64,000 bases of DNA. Source: Pseudomonas kielensis. GTDB taxonomy: Bacteria; Pseudomonadota; Gammaproteobacteria; Pseudomonadales; Pseudomonadaceae. The translations under genes and the position numbers were made by a program. The stretch spans positions 1 to 64,000 of the forward strand of contig NZ_JACMYG010000021.1 of assembly GCF_014236655.1 (NCBI RefSeq), given 5' to 3'. Numbering within the stretch: the first letter of the stretch is position 1; the number at the start of each line of letters is the position of its first letter. The notes beneath the pieces are model-generated. The model worked only from the letters and a program-made list of their open reading frames with translations. It was not told where the DNA came from and searched no databases. Positions 54,871 through 63,603 of the stretch are shown here, one piece after another.

Positions 54871-56315
54871 GCTTCCCTATCACCCTGGACGGTGTGTACA
54901 TCGATGGCCAATGGTCGGCGGGCAGCGAGCACCTGCGGGTCATCAACCCGGCGACCGAAGCCCTGTTGACCACGGTCAACGGCGGCGACGAAGGCGCGGT
55001 CGATCGCGCACTGAGTGCCGCCACCGCAGCCTTTGCCCAATGGTCGAACACCTCGGGCGCCGAGCGTGGGGCGATCCTGCGTCGTATTGCCTCGGGCGTG
55101 CAGGCCGGCCGGGAGCGGCTGATGTACCTGCAGTCGAGCAACAACGGCAAACCGCTGTTTGAAGCCGGGATCGACGTCGATGACGTGATCGCCACTTTCG
55201 AATATTACGCCGGCCTGGCGGAGGCGCTGGACGCCAGCCAGGACAGCCCGCTGGAGCTGCCGAGCGAGGCGTTTGCCGCCCGCGTACGCCGGGAACCCTG
55301 CGGCGTGGTCGGGCTGATCGTGCCGTGGAATTTCCCCATGGTCACCACCGCCTGGAAACTCGCGCCGGCCCTGGCCGCCGGTTGCTGCGTGGTGCTCAAG
55401 CCCTCCGAGGTCACCCCGCTGCCGGAGCTGGAACTGGCGGCGATCATCGCCCGCAGCGGCTTGCCCAACGGCGTGTTCAACCTGGTCTGCGGCACCGGCC
55501 TGGCAGTGGGTGCACCGCTGTCGAGCGATCCGCGGGTGGCGAAGATTTCCTTCACCGGCAGCAACGCGGTGGGCGTCCAGGTCATGCAGCGTGCGGCGGA
55601 AACCATCAAGGGCGTGAGCCTGGAGCTGGGCGGTAAGTCGTCGTTGCTGGTGATGGCCGACGCCGACCTCGACCTGGCGGTGGAGCTGGCCAGTGGCGGC
55701 GGGTTCTTCAACGCCGGGCAGATGTGTTCCGCCACCAGCCGGGTGCTGGTGGCCGATGCGCTGGCGGATGAGTTCCTGCAACGCCTGAAAGCCCGTGCCG
55801 AGTCGATCCGGGTCGCTGATCCGTTCGACCCCGAGGTGGAGATGGGCGCGCTGGTCAATCAGGCGCAGTACCAGCGGGTACTGGGCCACATCGATCGCGG
55901 CCTGAGCGCCGGTGCGCGCCTGGTGTGCGGTGGCGGGCGTCCGGCGGACCTGCCGCGCGGGTATTTTTTGCAGCCGACGGTGTTCACCGACGTGCCCCTG
56001 GACAGTGCGCTGTGGTGCGAAGAGATCTTTGGCCCGGTGCTGTGTGTGCGCCGTTTTGCCAGCGAGCAGGAAGCCATCGCGTTGGCCAACGACAGTCAGT
56101 TCGGCCTGGTGGCCAGTGTCGTCAGCGGTGACGCGAGCGCGGCGCAGCGGGTCGCCAACGCCCTGCAGGCGGGCCTGGTGTGGATCAACGCGCCGCAGGT
56201 GATCTTCCCGCAGGCGGCCTGGGGTGGCTACAAACAGAGCAGTCTCGGCCGCGAGTTGGGGCCGTGGGGTTTGCAGGCTTTCCAGGAAATCAAACACGTT
56301 ATACGCGCGGTCTGA
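54867..56315 (+). CDS. Aldehyde dehydrogenase (guanidinobutyraldehyde type)
   Basis: 482-residue NAD(P)-dependent ALDH: cofactor site PWNFPMVTTAWKLAPALAAGC, catalytic Glu in LELGGKSSLLV and catalytic Cys in FFNAGQMCSATSRVLV. It starts within the aruI stop (ATGA), so the two are translationally coupled. Its likely role is oxidation of 4-guanidinobutyraldehyde to 4-guanidinobutyrate (KauB-type); it could equally serve 4-aminobutyraldehyde. Confidence 0.85.
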   Translation: MSFPITLDGVYIDGQWSAGSEHLRVINPATEALLTTVNGGDEGAVDRALSAATAAFAQWSNTSGAERGAILRRIASGVQAGRERLMYLQSSNNGKPLFEAGIDVDDVIATFEYYAGLAEALDASQDSPLELPSEAFAARVRREPCGVVGLIVPWNFPMVTTAWKLAPALAAGCCVVLKPSEVTPLPELELAAIIARSGLPNGVFNLVCGTGLAVGAPLSSDPRVAKISFTGSNAVGVQVMQRAAETIKGVSLELGGKSSLLVMADADLDLAVELASGGGFFNAGQMCSATSRVLVADALADEFLQRLKARAESIRVADPFDPEVEMGALVNQAQYQRVLGHIDRGLSAGARLVCGGGRPADLPRGYFLQPTVFTDVPLDSALWCEEIFGPVLCVRRFASEQEAIALANDSQFGLVASVVSGDASAAQRVANALQAGLVWINAPQVIFPQAAWGGYKQSSLGRELGPWGLQAFQEIKHVIRAV

Positions 56316-56331
56316 GCGCCCGAAAACGGGC

Positions 56332-56360
56332 CACGCATGCCTCGTCACGAGGCATGCGTG
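56332..56360 (+). other. Perfect 13-bp hairpin after the aldehyde dehydrogenase
   Basis: CACGCATGCCTCG (56332-56344) pairs fully with CGAGGCATGCGTG (56348-56360) around TCA. It lies 16 bases after the stop. No U-run follows, so it is better read as an mRNA-stabilising or attenuating element than a terminator. Confidence 0.55.
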
Positions 56361-56531
56361 CGGGACATGGCTTCAATGATTTTTTTTCGATTGTTGCGCC
56401 CAGGGCGTGACCTCAGGATGAACCCGCCGACATCGCCAAAGCCCCGGTAACACTGGGGTTGGCAGCGGTCGAACAGCGCGGTCGCAAGGGATGCAGCCAC
56501 CTCAAATCAACAACAATAGAGGGAGTCCTTT

Positions 56532-57635
56532 ATGGGCGAGCATGATCTGAACAGAAGACAATTCATCAAGACCGTTGGGGTTGCCTCGGTGGCGGCCGCC
56601 GCCATGAGCATGCCGTTCATCCGCGCCAACGCCAGTGACACGCGCTTTCAAGGCAAGACCCTGCGTCTGCTGACCTGGTCCGATGACACGGGCCTGGCGG
56701 CACTGCGCAACATCGCCGCGACCTTCGAGGCCAAGACCGGCGCCAAGGTCATCGCCGACCGCACCGGCAGCACCTCGGAAATGGTCGCCAAGCTCAAGGC
56801 CGCAGGTGATCGCCCGCAGTACGACATCATCACCCTGGCCGGGGTCGGTGCCGAAGGCCTGGCCGCCGCCGGCCTGCTGGAAAAGCCCGACCTCAACCGC
56901 ATTCCCAACCTGCTCGACGTACCGGAAAAATACCGCACCGGTGCCAACGGCCACGGCATTGGTTACCTGCTGTGGTGCAACAGCCTGGTCTACAGCACCC
57001 GCACCCTGAGTGAAGCGCCAACCAGCTATGCCGCGTTATGGGATGCAGAGCTGGCGCCGAGTATCTTCCTGCCGCCGCCGAACTGGACCGAGGCCATGGA
57101 CCTGATCATCATCGCCGCGAAACTGGCCGGCGGTGACGAACACAACATCGAGCCGGGCTTCAAGAAGCTTGCCGAGCTCAAGGACCGGGTCGTGACCCTG
57201 GGGGAGAACCCCAACCAGATCGCTGAGCTGTTCCGCACCGGGTCCCTGGACATGGGCGGGCTGTACGCACCGGCGTTTTTCCCCAAGCAGATCCGCGATC
57301 CGGCCTACGGCCTGGGCGCTACTTTTGGCATGAAGGAAGGTTTCTACACCGACCTGATGCTGTCGGTGATGCCGAAGAACCGTCCCGGCGACACCGACCT
57401 GGCCTACGCCTTCATCGACCACTCTTTGGACCCGCTGGTCCAGGGCAAGATGGCCGAAGACATCTTCAACGGCCCGGTCAACGCCAAGGCCATCATCTCC
57501 GCCGAGGCCCGCAAGAGCCCGTATATCCTGACGCCGGAGCAGATTGCCGAGAAGGCGATCATGCACGACAACGCCTTCCTGGCGAGCGTGCACGACCAAT
57601 GGATTCGTCGTTACACGGAAATCTTTTCTTCCTGA
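56532..57635 (+). CDS. Polyamine-type ABC transporter substrate-binding protein (Tat)
   Basis: 367 residues. N-terminal twin-arginine motif NRRQFIKTVG with the hydrophobic stretch VASVAAAAMSM, so export is via Tat. The rest is a PotD/PotF-type binding fold (LRLLTWSDDTGLAALRNIAATFEAKTGAKV). GGGAG precedes the ATG at good spacing. The first gene of a four-gene importer; context with AruI and the aldehyde dehydrogenase suggests guanidino compounds or polyamines as ligands. Confidence 0.87.
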   Translation: MGEHDLNRRQFIKTVGVASVAAAAMSMPFIRANASDTRFQGKTLRLLTWSDDTGLAALRNIAATFEAKTGAKVIADRTGSTSEMVAKLKAAGDRPQYDIITLAGVGAEGLAAAGLLEKPDLNRIPNLLDVPEKYRTGANGHGIGYLLWCNSLVYSTRTLSEAPTSYAALWDAELAPSIFLPPPNWTEAMDLIIIAAKLAGGDEHNIEPGFKKLAELKDRVVTLGENPNQIAELFRTGSLDMGGLYAPAFFPKQIRDPAYGLGATFGMKEGFYTDLMLSVMPKNRPGDTDLAYAFIDHSLDPLVQGKMAEDIFNGPVNAKAIISAEARKSPYILTPEQIAEKAIMHDNAFLASVHDQWIRRYTEIFSS

Positions 57636-57677
57636 TCGAGTGACCACCACAGGACCTTCAGCCACTGAGGATTCCCG

Positions 57678-57767
57678 GTGGGAGCGAGCCTGCTCGCGAT
57701 AGTGCAGTGTCAGTCGACACCATTGGCGACTGCCCTGCAGTCATCGCGAGCAAGCTTGCTCCCACAG
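57678..57767. repeat. REPIN-like element inside the ABC operon
   Basis: GTGGGAGCGAGCCTGCTCGCGATAG at the left faces TCATCGCGAGCAAGCTTGCTCCCAC at the right. It lies between the binding-protein gene and the permease genes, where such hairpins often raise the amount of the upstream mRNA relative to the downstream one. Confidence 0.87.
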
Positions 57768-57828
57768 GGGCCAAAGTGCCCTTGAGGTCTGTATTTGTCA
57801 GTTGCTTTCCATTGACGAGATCATTGCT

Positions 57829-58737
57829 ATGGAACACCAACCCCTGACCCACCCGGTCGGCGCTGCTGTCGTGCGCCGCAACCGGGGTGTTTCGCCGACG
57901 GCGCGTGCCTGGTTTTTCCTCACGCCTTCGATGCTGTTCCTCGGTGTGCTGATAGCGGCCAGCCTGCTGGTGCTGCGCATGAGCGTGGGCACCAAAGGTG
58001 CGGAGTGGAGCGGCTTCAGCCTGGCCAGTTACGCCCAGTTGCTGGAACCCTATTACCTCAAGTCCTTGCTGCTGACGCTGCGCCTGGCGCTGATCAGCGC
58101 AGTGATCGCCGTGGTGCTGGCGATCCCGGTGGCCTACACCATGTCGCGCCTGACGTCGCCCTTGCTGCGACGGGTGTTCCTGGCGGCGGTGCTGTTGCCG
58201 TTGCTGGTCAACCTGCTGCTGCAGAGCTATGGCTGGCTGGTGATTCTCGGCCCGGGGGGGATGCTCAACCAGGCGTTGATGGGCCTGGGCCTGATCAAGC
58301 GGCCGATCATGCTGCTGTACAACCAGAACGGCGTATTGATGGGCCTGGTGCAAACCGCGTTCCCCCTGGCCGTACTGCCGATTGCCAGTGCCATGCGTGG
58401 GGTCGCCCGCAGCTATGAAGAAGCCGCCGCGACCCTCGGCGCCAGCCGCCTGCAGGTGTTTCGCCAGGTGGTGCTGCCCATGAGCCTGCCCGGCATCATC
58501 ACCGGTGCGACCCTGGTGTTTGCCTACAACGCCAGCAGCTTCGTGGTGCCTTTGCTGCTCGGTGGCCGCCGCGTGCCGATGCTGGCGGTGATGGTGCACG
58601 ACCAGATCGCCCCACTGATGAACTGGCCCGCCGCATCCGCTGCCGGCGTGGTGCTGATTGTCACCACGCTGGCGATCATGACCCTGTCTGAATACGTCAC
58701 CGGCCGTCGCCGGCGCATGCTGGAGGCTTCGTTATGA
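57829..58737 (+). CDS. ABC transporter permease (PotB/PotH type)
   Basis: 302 residues, six membrane segments and the EAA-loop MRGVARSYEEAAATLGASRLQVFRQVVLP, which contacts the ATPase. The ATG at 57829 is preferred; TTG at 57802 would add nine codons. It overlaps the second permease by four bases. Confidence 0.9.
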   Translation: MEHQPLTHPVGAAVVRRNRGVSPTARAWFFLTPSMLFLGVLIAASLLVLRMSVGTKGAEWSGFSLASYAQLLEPYYLKSLLLTLRLALISAVIAVVLAIPVAYTMSRLTSPLLRRVFLAAVLLPLLVNLLLQSYGWLVILGPGGMLNQALMGLGLIKRPIMLLYNQNGVLMGLVQTAFPLAVLPIASAMRGVARSYEEAAATLGASRLQVFRQVVLPMSLPGIITGATLVFAYNASSFVVPLLLGGRRVPMLAVMVHDQIAPLMNWPAASAAGVVLIVTTLAIMTLSEYVTGRRRRMLEASL

Positions 58738-59582
58738 GTCGTTTGTTCAAGCCACGTCTGGCGCTGTTGCCGGGCGACACCGGCAAGCTGGCGGGCGTGT
58801 TGTCGGGTTTCATCCTGCTGCTGGCGGTGCTGCCGATCCTGACCATGATCGTCATGTCGTTCAGTGGTGCGTCGAACCTCGACTTCCCGCCCAGCAGCTA
58901 CAGCCTGCAATGGTACAAGGCCGCCTGGCACACCTTTGTCTCGCCGGATGCCAGCGATGTGCTGAGTCTGGGCAAGGCCATGAGCACCAGCTTGATGGTG
59001 GCGTGCCTGACCATGGTGTTCGCCACGCTGATCGCAGTGCCGGCGGCCTATGCCCTGACCCGTTGCGAGTTCCGCGGCAAGGCGGTGGCCCTGCAACTGA
59101 TGTCGCTGCCGCTGGTGTTCCCGATGGTGGTGCTGGGCCTGGCCTTGCTGCTGGTGTTCGACAGCCTGCCGTTCCAGATGACCACCTCGCGGCTGGTGAT
59201 TGCCCACGTGATCCTGGCCTTGCCCTTTGTGGTGAAGAACTGCACGGCGGCGATGCTGTCGATCGGCAGTGAAGTCGAAGAGGCGGCGCAGATGCTCGGC
59301 GCCTCGCCGACCCGGGCGATCGTCGATGTGGTGGTGCCCTTGATGAAGTCGGGGATCCTGGCCGGGATGCTGCTGGCGTTCATCGTCTCGTTCAACGAGT
59401 TCACGGTGACCTACTTCCTCTACACCATCGATGTCATGACCGTGCCGATCTGGATGTACAGCCGCACGGTGTCATCGCTGGACCCCACCGTCTTTTCGTT
59501 TGCCGTGCTGATCGTGCTGATCGACTTCGTCCTGATCTGGGCGCTGGAGAAGCTGGTGGGCGAAGGCGGCGTTTCCTTCTGA
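58734..59582 (+). CDS. ABC transporter permease (PotC/PotI type)
   Basis: 282 residues, six membrane segments. EAA loop IGSEVEEAAQMLGASPTRAIVDVVVP. The start overlaps the preceding permease stop (ATGA), so the two form a coupled heterodimer. TMIVMSFSGASNLDFPPSSYS near residue 38-58 is typical of the PotC class. Confidence 0.9.
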   Translation: MSRLFKPRLALLPGDTGKLAGVLSGFILLLAVLPILTMIVMSFSGASNLDFPPSSYSLQWYKAAWHTFVSPDASDVLSLGKAMSTSLMVACLTMVFATLIAVPAAYALTRCEFRGKAVALQLMSLPLVFPMVVLGLALLLVFDSLPFQMTTSRLVIAHVILALPFVVKNCTAAMLSIGSEVEEAAQMLGASPTRAIVDVVVPLMKSGILAGMLLAFIVSFNEFTVTYFLYTIDVMTVPIWMYSRTVSSLDPTVFSFAVLIVLIDFVLIWALEKLVGEGGVSF

Positions 59583-59600
59583 TTGCTTGAGGTGATTCAC

Positions 59601-60656
59601 ATGACTGGTCTGATTCTGGAAAACGTCGAGAAATACTACGGCTCGGCCTGCGCGGTCAGGGACGTCAACCTGCATTTACCCGAGGGCAAGCTGGTGTGTT
59701 TTCTCGGCCCCTCGGGCTGTGGCAAAACCACCTTGCTGCGGATGATCGCCGGCCTGGAAACCCTCAGTGGTGGCGAGATTCGCCTGGACGGCGAGGACAT
59801 TGGCCACACCCCGGCGCACTTGCGCAACTTCGGCATGGTGTTTCAGTCGCTGGCGCTGTTTCCGCACATGACCGTGGGCGAGAACATCGCCTACCCGCTG
59901 AAACTGCGCGGCGTGAGCAAGGCCGAGCAGCAGGCGCGGGTGGTGGAGTTGCTGGAGCTGATCCAGTTGCAACCGATGATCGATCGCCCGGTGGCCAAGC
60001 TTTCCGGTGGCCAGCGCCAGCGGGTGGCGATTGCCCGGGCGATTGCCGCGCACCCGAAAATCCTCCTGCTCGATGAGCCGCTGTCCGCCCTGGACGCCAA
60101 GCTGCGGGAGTCGATGCAGGTGGAAATTCGCCAACTGCAACAGCGCCTGAACATCACCACCATCATGGTCACCCATGATCAGCGCGAAGCCATGACCATG
60201 GCCGACATCGTGGTGGTCCTGGGCGAGCACCGGATCCAGCAGATCGGCACGCCGATCGAGATCTACCGGCATCCGGCCAACGCGTTCGTGGCGGACTTCA
60301 TCGGCTCGGGCAATATCTTCCCGGCCACCGCGCTGGGCAACGGCAGGGTCAGCTTGCCGGGCGGTGACGCGCTGTCGGTGCCGATCTGCAGCAGTATCGT
60401 GGTCGGCGAGAAGCTCAAGATGCTGGTACGTCCCGAGGACCTGCAACTGTCCCATCCCCAGGCGACGGCGGGCAATCGTCTGCTGGGCAAGGTGACGTTT
60501 GTGCGGGACATCGGCGCGACCATCGAAACCACGGTGGAGTGCTCCGGGGTCTCGCTGACGGCCTTGAGCACACCGTGCCAGGGCATTGGGCTGAGCATTG
60601 GCAATCCGGTGTCGGTGACCATCCCGTCCGAGGCTTGCCGCGTGTTGGGCGCCTGA
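59601..60656 (+). CDS. ABC transporter ATP-binding protein (PotA/PotG type)
   Basis: 351 residues. Walker A GPSGCGKTTLLRMI (36-49), signature LSGGQRQRVAIARAI, Walker B ILLLDEPLSALD and H-loop VTHDQREAMTMAD; the C-terminal third is a TOBE regulatory domain (LKMLVRPEDLQL). Start at 59601 with GAGGTG seven bases upstream; an in-frame ATG 18 bases earlier is less well placed. It closes the importer operon. Confidence 0.93.
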   Translation: MTGLILENVEKYYGSACAVRDVNLHLPEGKLVCFLGPSGCGKTTLLRMIAGLETLSGGEIRLDGEDIGHTPAHLRNFGMVFQSLALFPHMTVGENIAYPLKLRGVSKAEQQARVVELLELIQLQPMIDRPVAKLSGGQRQRVAIARAIAAHPKILLLDEPLSALDAKLRESMQVEIRQLQQRLNITTIMVTHDQREAMTMADIVVVLGEHRIQQIGTPIEIYRHPANAFVADFIGSGNIFPATALGNGRVSLPGGDALSVPICSSIVVGEKLKMLVRPEDLQLSHPQATAGNRLLGKVTFVRDIGATIETTVECSGVSLTALSTPCQGIGLSIGNPVSVTIPSEACRVLGA

Positions 60657-60676
60657 CTGACCGCTCGCTCCTCTAA

Positions 60677-60700
60677 TGTGGGAGCGAGCTTGCTCGCGAT
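60677..60700. repeat. Single REP element
   Basis: TGTGGGAGCGAGCTTGCTCGCGA in the gap between the importer ATPase and the converging AraC gene; no inverted partner, unlike the other REP copies. Confidence 0.8.
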
Positions 60701-60717
60701 GGGGCCATCAGGTCTGG

Positions 60718-61647
60718 TCAGACAGACAGGCGCAACCGCGCCAGGTCCCGCAGCGGCGGTGCGCCAAACAACCGGCTGTATTCACGGCTGAACTGCGAGG
60801 GGCTTTCATAGCCCACGCGGTATCCCGCCGCCGAGGCGTCGAGGCCTTCGGCCAGCATCAAGCGCCGCGCTTCTTGCAGGCGCAGTTGCTTCTGGTATTG
60901 CAGCGGACTCATGGCGGTCATTGCCTTGAACCGGTGGTGCAGGGTCGAGACGCTCAGGTTGACTTCGCGGGCCAGATCATCGATGCGCAGCGGCTGCTCG
61001 AAGTGGCCGTTGAGCCATTTGATCGCCTGGCTGATGCGATGGCTCTGGCTGTTGGCGATGGCAATTTCATACAGCCGGTGGCCCTGGGGACTGCGCAGCA
61101 GACGGTAGAGAATCTCCCGGCGGATCAGTGGCGCGAGCATGGCGATGTCTTTGGGGGTGTCCAGCAAGCGTGCCAGGCGCAGCACGGCGTCGAGCATCGG
61201 TTGATCCAGTTTTTCGACATACAGGCCGCGCCCGGTGGGGCGCGCGGGCACGCCGAGGGGACCGGCGTCGGCAATCAACGCGGTGATTTCTGCCGGGTCG
61301 ATGTCCAGGCGCAAGGCCAGGATCGGCGCTTCGGGCGAGACATCCACCACCCGTCCGCTGAGGGGCATCGAGACCGAGACCACCAGGTAGTTGAGCGGGT
61401 CGTAATCGAACAGCTCGTCGGCCAACCGCACCTCCTTGCGCCCCTGGGCCATGATGCACAACGCCGGTTGCGCGAGCACCGGGGCAAAATTGTGGGACTG
61501 GCTATGGCGTGACAGCACCAGCGCGTCGATGGCGGTGGCGTAGCTGCCGTCCTCCTGGGTGTTACGTCGGATGATGGTCGCCAGTTCCGCGCGCTGGTGC
61601 TCCAGGCTGGCGTCCAGCGGCGTGTGGGTTGTATCCACAGGTGACAT
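60718..61647 (-). CDS. AraC-family regulator with an AraC-type N-terminal domain
   Basis: 309 residues. N-terminal PF06719-like domain (HNFAPVLAQPALCIMAQGRKEV) and a C-terminal two-HTH DNA-binding domain (RIDDLAREVNLSVSTLHHRFKAMT, AAGYRVGYESPSQFSREYSRLFGAPP). Start MSPVDTTHT at 61647 has AAGGA eight bases upstream; MFA at 61656 is the alternative. Converges on the ABC operon, so its target is more likely the small-gene region on its other side. Confidence 0.87.
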   Translation of the reverse strand: MSPVDTTHTPLDASLEHQRAELATIIRRNTQEDGSYATAIDALVLSRHSQSHNFAPVLAQPALCIMAQGRKEVRLADELFDYDPLNYLVVSVSMPLSGRVVDVSPEAPILALRLDIDPAEITALIADAGPLGVPARPTGRGLYVEKLDQPMLDAVLRLARLLDTPKDIAMLAPLIRREILYRLLRSPQGHRLYEIAIANSQSHRISQAIKWLNGHFEQPLRIDDLAREVNLSVSTLHHRFKAMTAMSPLQYQKQLRLQEARRLMLAEGLDASAAGYRVGYESPSQFSREYSRLFGAPPLRDLARLRLSV

Positions 61648-61983
61648 GGCGAACATCCTTGGCAAGGCTGATGGGATGGGCATAGCTTAAGTTTGTGCAA
61701 GTCGAGGGGCTAGGCCGATCCTGCGTAAAACTTGCCTGATCCTGCCGTGGTGGTCATTGCCGTCTGCAGGACCGGGGCAAAGGGCGGCGATCGTTGCTTG
61801 AAACACCCTTGTCATCTTCATCGGGTAGAGGCGCTCGGCACCGCGGTGTGCCGGCGGTCGGTGCAGGATTGTGCAAGAAGCCGGCAGGAATTGACTAACG
61901 GGTGTTGAGCCTGGCGCTTACTCTCTGGTCCTGTCGCAGCTTCTCTCAGGCTGCCGAGTGTCTACATCCAGGGAGCGATGAAC
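61648..61983. other. Intergenic region between the AraC gene and the small ABM-like gene
   Basis: About 340 bases, no gene. It must contain the divergent promoters of both genes. Short open frames here lack starts. No strong repeat or hairpin seen; the AraC dimer likely binds here. Confidence 0.45.
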
Positions 61984-62349
61984 ATGTCCATGCAAATTCC
62001 CGTCAGCCATATGGCGTTGGTCCGCGCCCAGGCCGGCCGCTCGATGGAGTTGGGCGCGCGCTTGAGCCGCCTGATCGAGCCTACGCGCCAGGCCAGTGGC
62101 AACCTGCACTTTGCCCTGCAGCACTCGTTGTGTGACCCCCAGCTGTGGCTGGTGTCCGGCTCCTGGGTCGACCAGTCGGCCATGACCGCCTATTTCAGCA
62201 GCCCGGCCATGGCCGTTTTCGGCGAGTTGGTCCAGGAGCTGGTGGTGCACAGCCTGGACTTCCACACCTTCAGCGATGTCGGCGCCGACCAGGCTCGCGC
62301 CGGGTATCCGTCCTGCGATGCGGTGGCCATGCAGCAGTTGGCCGGCTGA
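61984..62349 (+). CDS. Antibiotic-biosynthesis-monooxygenase-like small protein
   Basis: 121 residues starting MSMQIPVSHMALVRAQAGRS. The pattern ALVRAQAG...LGARLSRLIEPTRQASGNLHFALQHS...WLVSGSWVDQSAMTAYFSS fits the ABM dimeric alpha-beta-barrel. Start at 61984 is spaced eight bases from GGGAG, better than the ATG at 61978. It is divergent from an AraC gene. Function unknown; many members act on quinones or stress metabolites. Confidence 0.7.
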   Translation: MSMQIPVSHMALVRAQAGRSMELGARLSRLIEPTRQASGNLHFALQHSLCDPQLWLVSGSWVDQSAMTAYFSSPAMAVFGELVQELVVHSLDFHTFSDVGADQARAGYPSCDAVAMQQLAG

Positions 62350-62391
62350 AGGTTTAGAATGGCCGACTTTCCATTGGCCAGGATCCGCAAC

Positions 62392-62622
62392 ATGGCACGT
62401 AAAGAGTTTGCACAGTTCGAAGCCGTTTCTGCCGCCGTGCGCGGCGACGACGGTTACACCGCCGCCATCGCCGTCAAGGCCCTCGGTGGGTCGGGCGCCC
62501 CGCGTTTCAACAAGGTGCTGATCGACCAGACGTTCAAGACTGCCCTGGAGGCCGACCTGGCTGCCGAGCAGCAACTGGATCGACTGGCCGACGTCAGCGA
62601 GGACGGCGAGCTCATCTGGTAA
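62392..62622 (+). CDS. Small cytosolic hypothetical protein
   Basis: 76 residues starting MARKEFAQFEAVSAAVRGDDG. The sequence is soluble, acidic, with helical stretches (TFKTALEADLAAEQQLDRLADVSE) and no Cys. It could be a small helical adapter; I do not recognise it. It ends nine bases before the stop of the converging flavin reductase gene. Confidence 0.6.
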   Translation: MARKEFAQFEAVSAAVRGDDGYTAAIAVKALGGSGAPRFNKVLIDQTFKTALEADLAAEQQLDRLADVSEDGELIW

Positions 62623-62631
62623 CGCATCCCC

Positions 62632-63264
62632 TCAGGCCTTGGTCGCCCCCGGGCGGTACATCTTGAACAGGGCCTCGGGCCCCAGCTGGAAGTAATCCGC
62701 CGGACCGCCGCCGCGCAGGATCGGTTCTGCCGCGGCGGTGTCGTACACCCCATCCTTGAGCAGCCACTTGGCGATATGCACGGCGACCACTTCGCCGAGG
62801 ATCAGCCAGCTCGGCACCAATTGCTTGTCGGCACGCTGCAACTGAATGATCTGGGTCACCTTGCATTCGAAGGACACCGGGCTTTGCGCGACGCGCGGCA
62901 CCTGGATGATTTTCGAGGCGACGGGGGTGAGTCCTGCCAGTTCAAATTCGTTGACGTCGGCCGGGACCGTGGCGCAGCTCTGGTTCATCTGCTCGGCCAG
63001 CGGGCGGGTGGCCAGGTTCCAGGCGAACTCACCGGTCTGCTCGATGTTGTTCAGGCTGTCTTTGCGCCCGACGCTGGAAAAACCAATGATCGGCGGAATG
63101 TAGTTGAACGCATTGAAAAAGCTGTAGGGCGCCAGATTCAGGCGGCCCTGGCCGTCCTGCGAGGAAATCCAGCCGATAGGCCGTGGGCCGACGATGGCGT
63201 TGAACGGATCGTGGGGCAGGCCGTGGCCGTTGGCGGGTTCGTAGTAGTGGATGTCGTCGGGCAT
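62632..63264 (-). CDS. Flavin reductase-family protein
   Basis: 210 residues of the FMN-binding split-barrel flavin reductase family: DPFNAIVGPRPIGWISSQDGQGRLNLAPYSFFNAF is the N-terminal flavin-binding block (positions about 18-52), with ANGHGLPHDP before it. The start MPDDIHYYE at 63264 was preferred to one 40 codons further upstream. Possible roles: flavin supply to a monooxygenase, or direct reduction of small substrates. Confidence 0.85.
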   Translation of the reverse strand: MPDDIHYYEPANGHGLPHDPFNAIVGPRPIGWISSQDGQGRLNLAPYSFFNAFNYIPPIIGFSSVGRKDSLNNIEQTGEFAWNLATRPLAEQMNQSCATVPADVNEFELAGLTPVASKIIQVPRVAQSPVSFECKVTQIIQLQRADKQLVPSWLILGEVVAVHIAKWLLKDGVYDTAAAEPILRGGGPADYFQLGPEALFKMYRPGATKA

Positions 63265-63334
63265 GGGGGATTCCGTCAAGGTGAGGCGCAATAGTGCAGG
63301 GCGATTGCCTGTATTGCCAGTGTGCCGGGGTGAG

Positions 63335-63367
63335 CAAAAAGCACAAAGCCCGACATGAGCCGGGCTT
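63335..63367 (-). terminator. Terminator after the DRTG-repeat gene
   Basis: AAGCCCG (63346-63352) pairs with CGGGCTT (63361-63367) around an eight-base loop. On the minus strand it is followed by TTGTGCTTTTTGC. It lies between the repeat peptide gene and the flavin reductase gene. Confidence 0.7.
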
Positions 63368-63387
63368 CGTGGGGGGGCATTCACGGC

Positions 63388-63603
63388 TTAGCTGATGGAG
63401 GCAGAGCCGGTACGATCGTAGCCATCTTCGGCAACAGTCGCCGAGCCAGTGCGGTCGTAGCCATCTGCAGCGAAGGTAGCAGCGCCAGTGCGGTCGTAAC
63501 CATCGGCGGCGACAGCCGAGCCGGTGCGGTCAAAGCCATCGGCGGCGAAGGTGTTGGCAGCCAGTACGGAGAGGGTCAAGGCGAGGATCAGTTGGATTTT
63601 CAT
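63388..63603 (-). CDS. Secreted small protein with four DGYDRTG repeats
   Basis: 71 residues. A Sec signal peptide (1-20, MKIQLILALTLSVLAANTFA) is followed by a mature part made almost only of four repeat units, D22, D34, D47 and D60 starting DG[FY]DRTG[SA]A (12-13 residue period). No Cys. The mature peptide is about 51 residues, acidic in part, with Tyr and Arg. Similar short repeat peptides exist in Pseudomonas databases under uncertain names; I assign no function. Confidence 0.72.
   Translation of the reverse strand: MKIQLILALTLSVLAANTFAADGFDRTGSAVAADGYDRTGAATFAADGYDRTGSATVAEDGYDRTGSASIS
63391..63543. repeat. 36-39-bp coding repeats in the secreted peptide gene
   Basis: Four tandem copies of a unit encoding A-D-G-Y-D-R-T-G-S-A. 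The copies share identical or nearly identical bases over the DGYDRTG part (GGTTACGACCGCACTGG type on the coding strand), so they look like recent tandem duplication. Confidence 0.8.
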
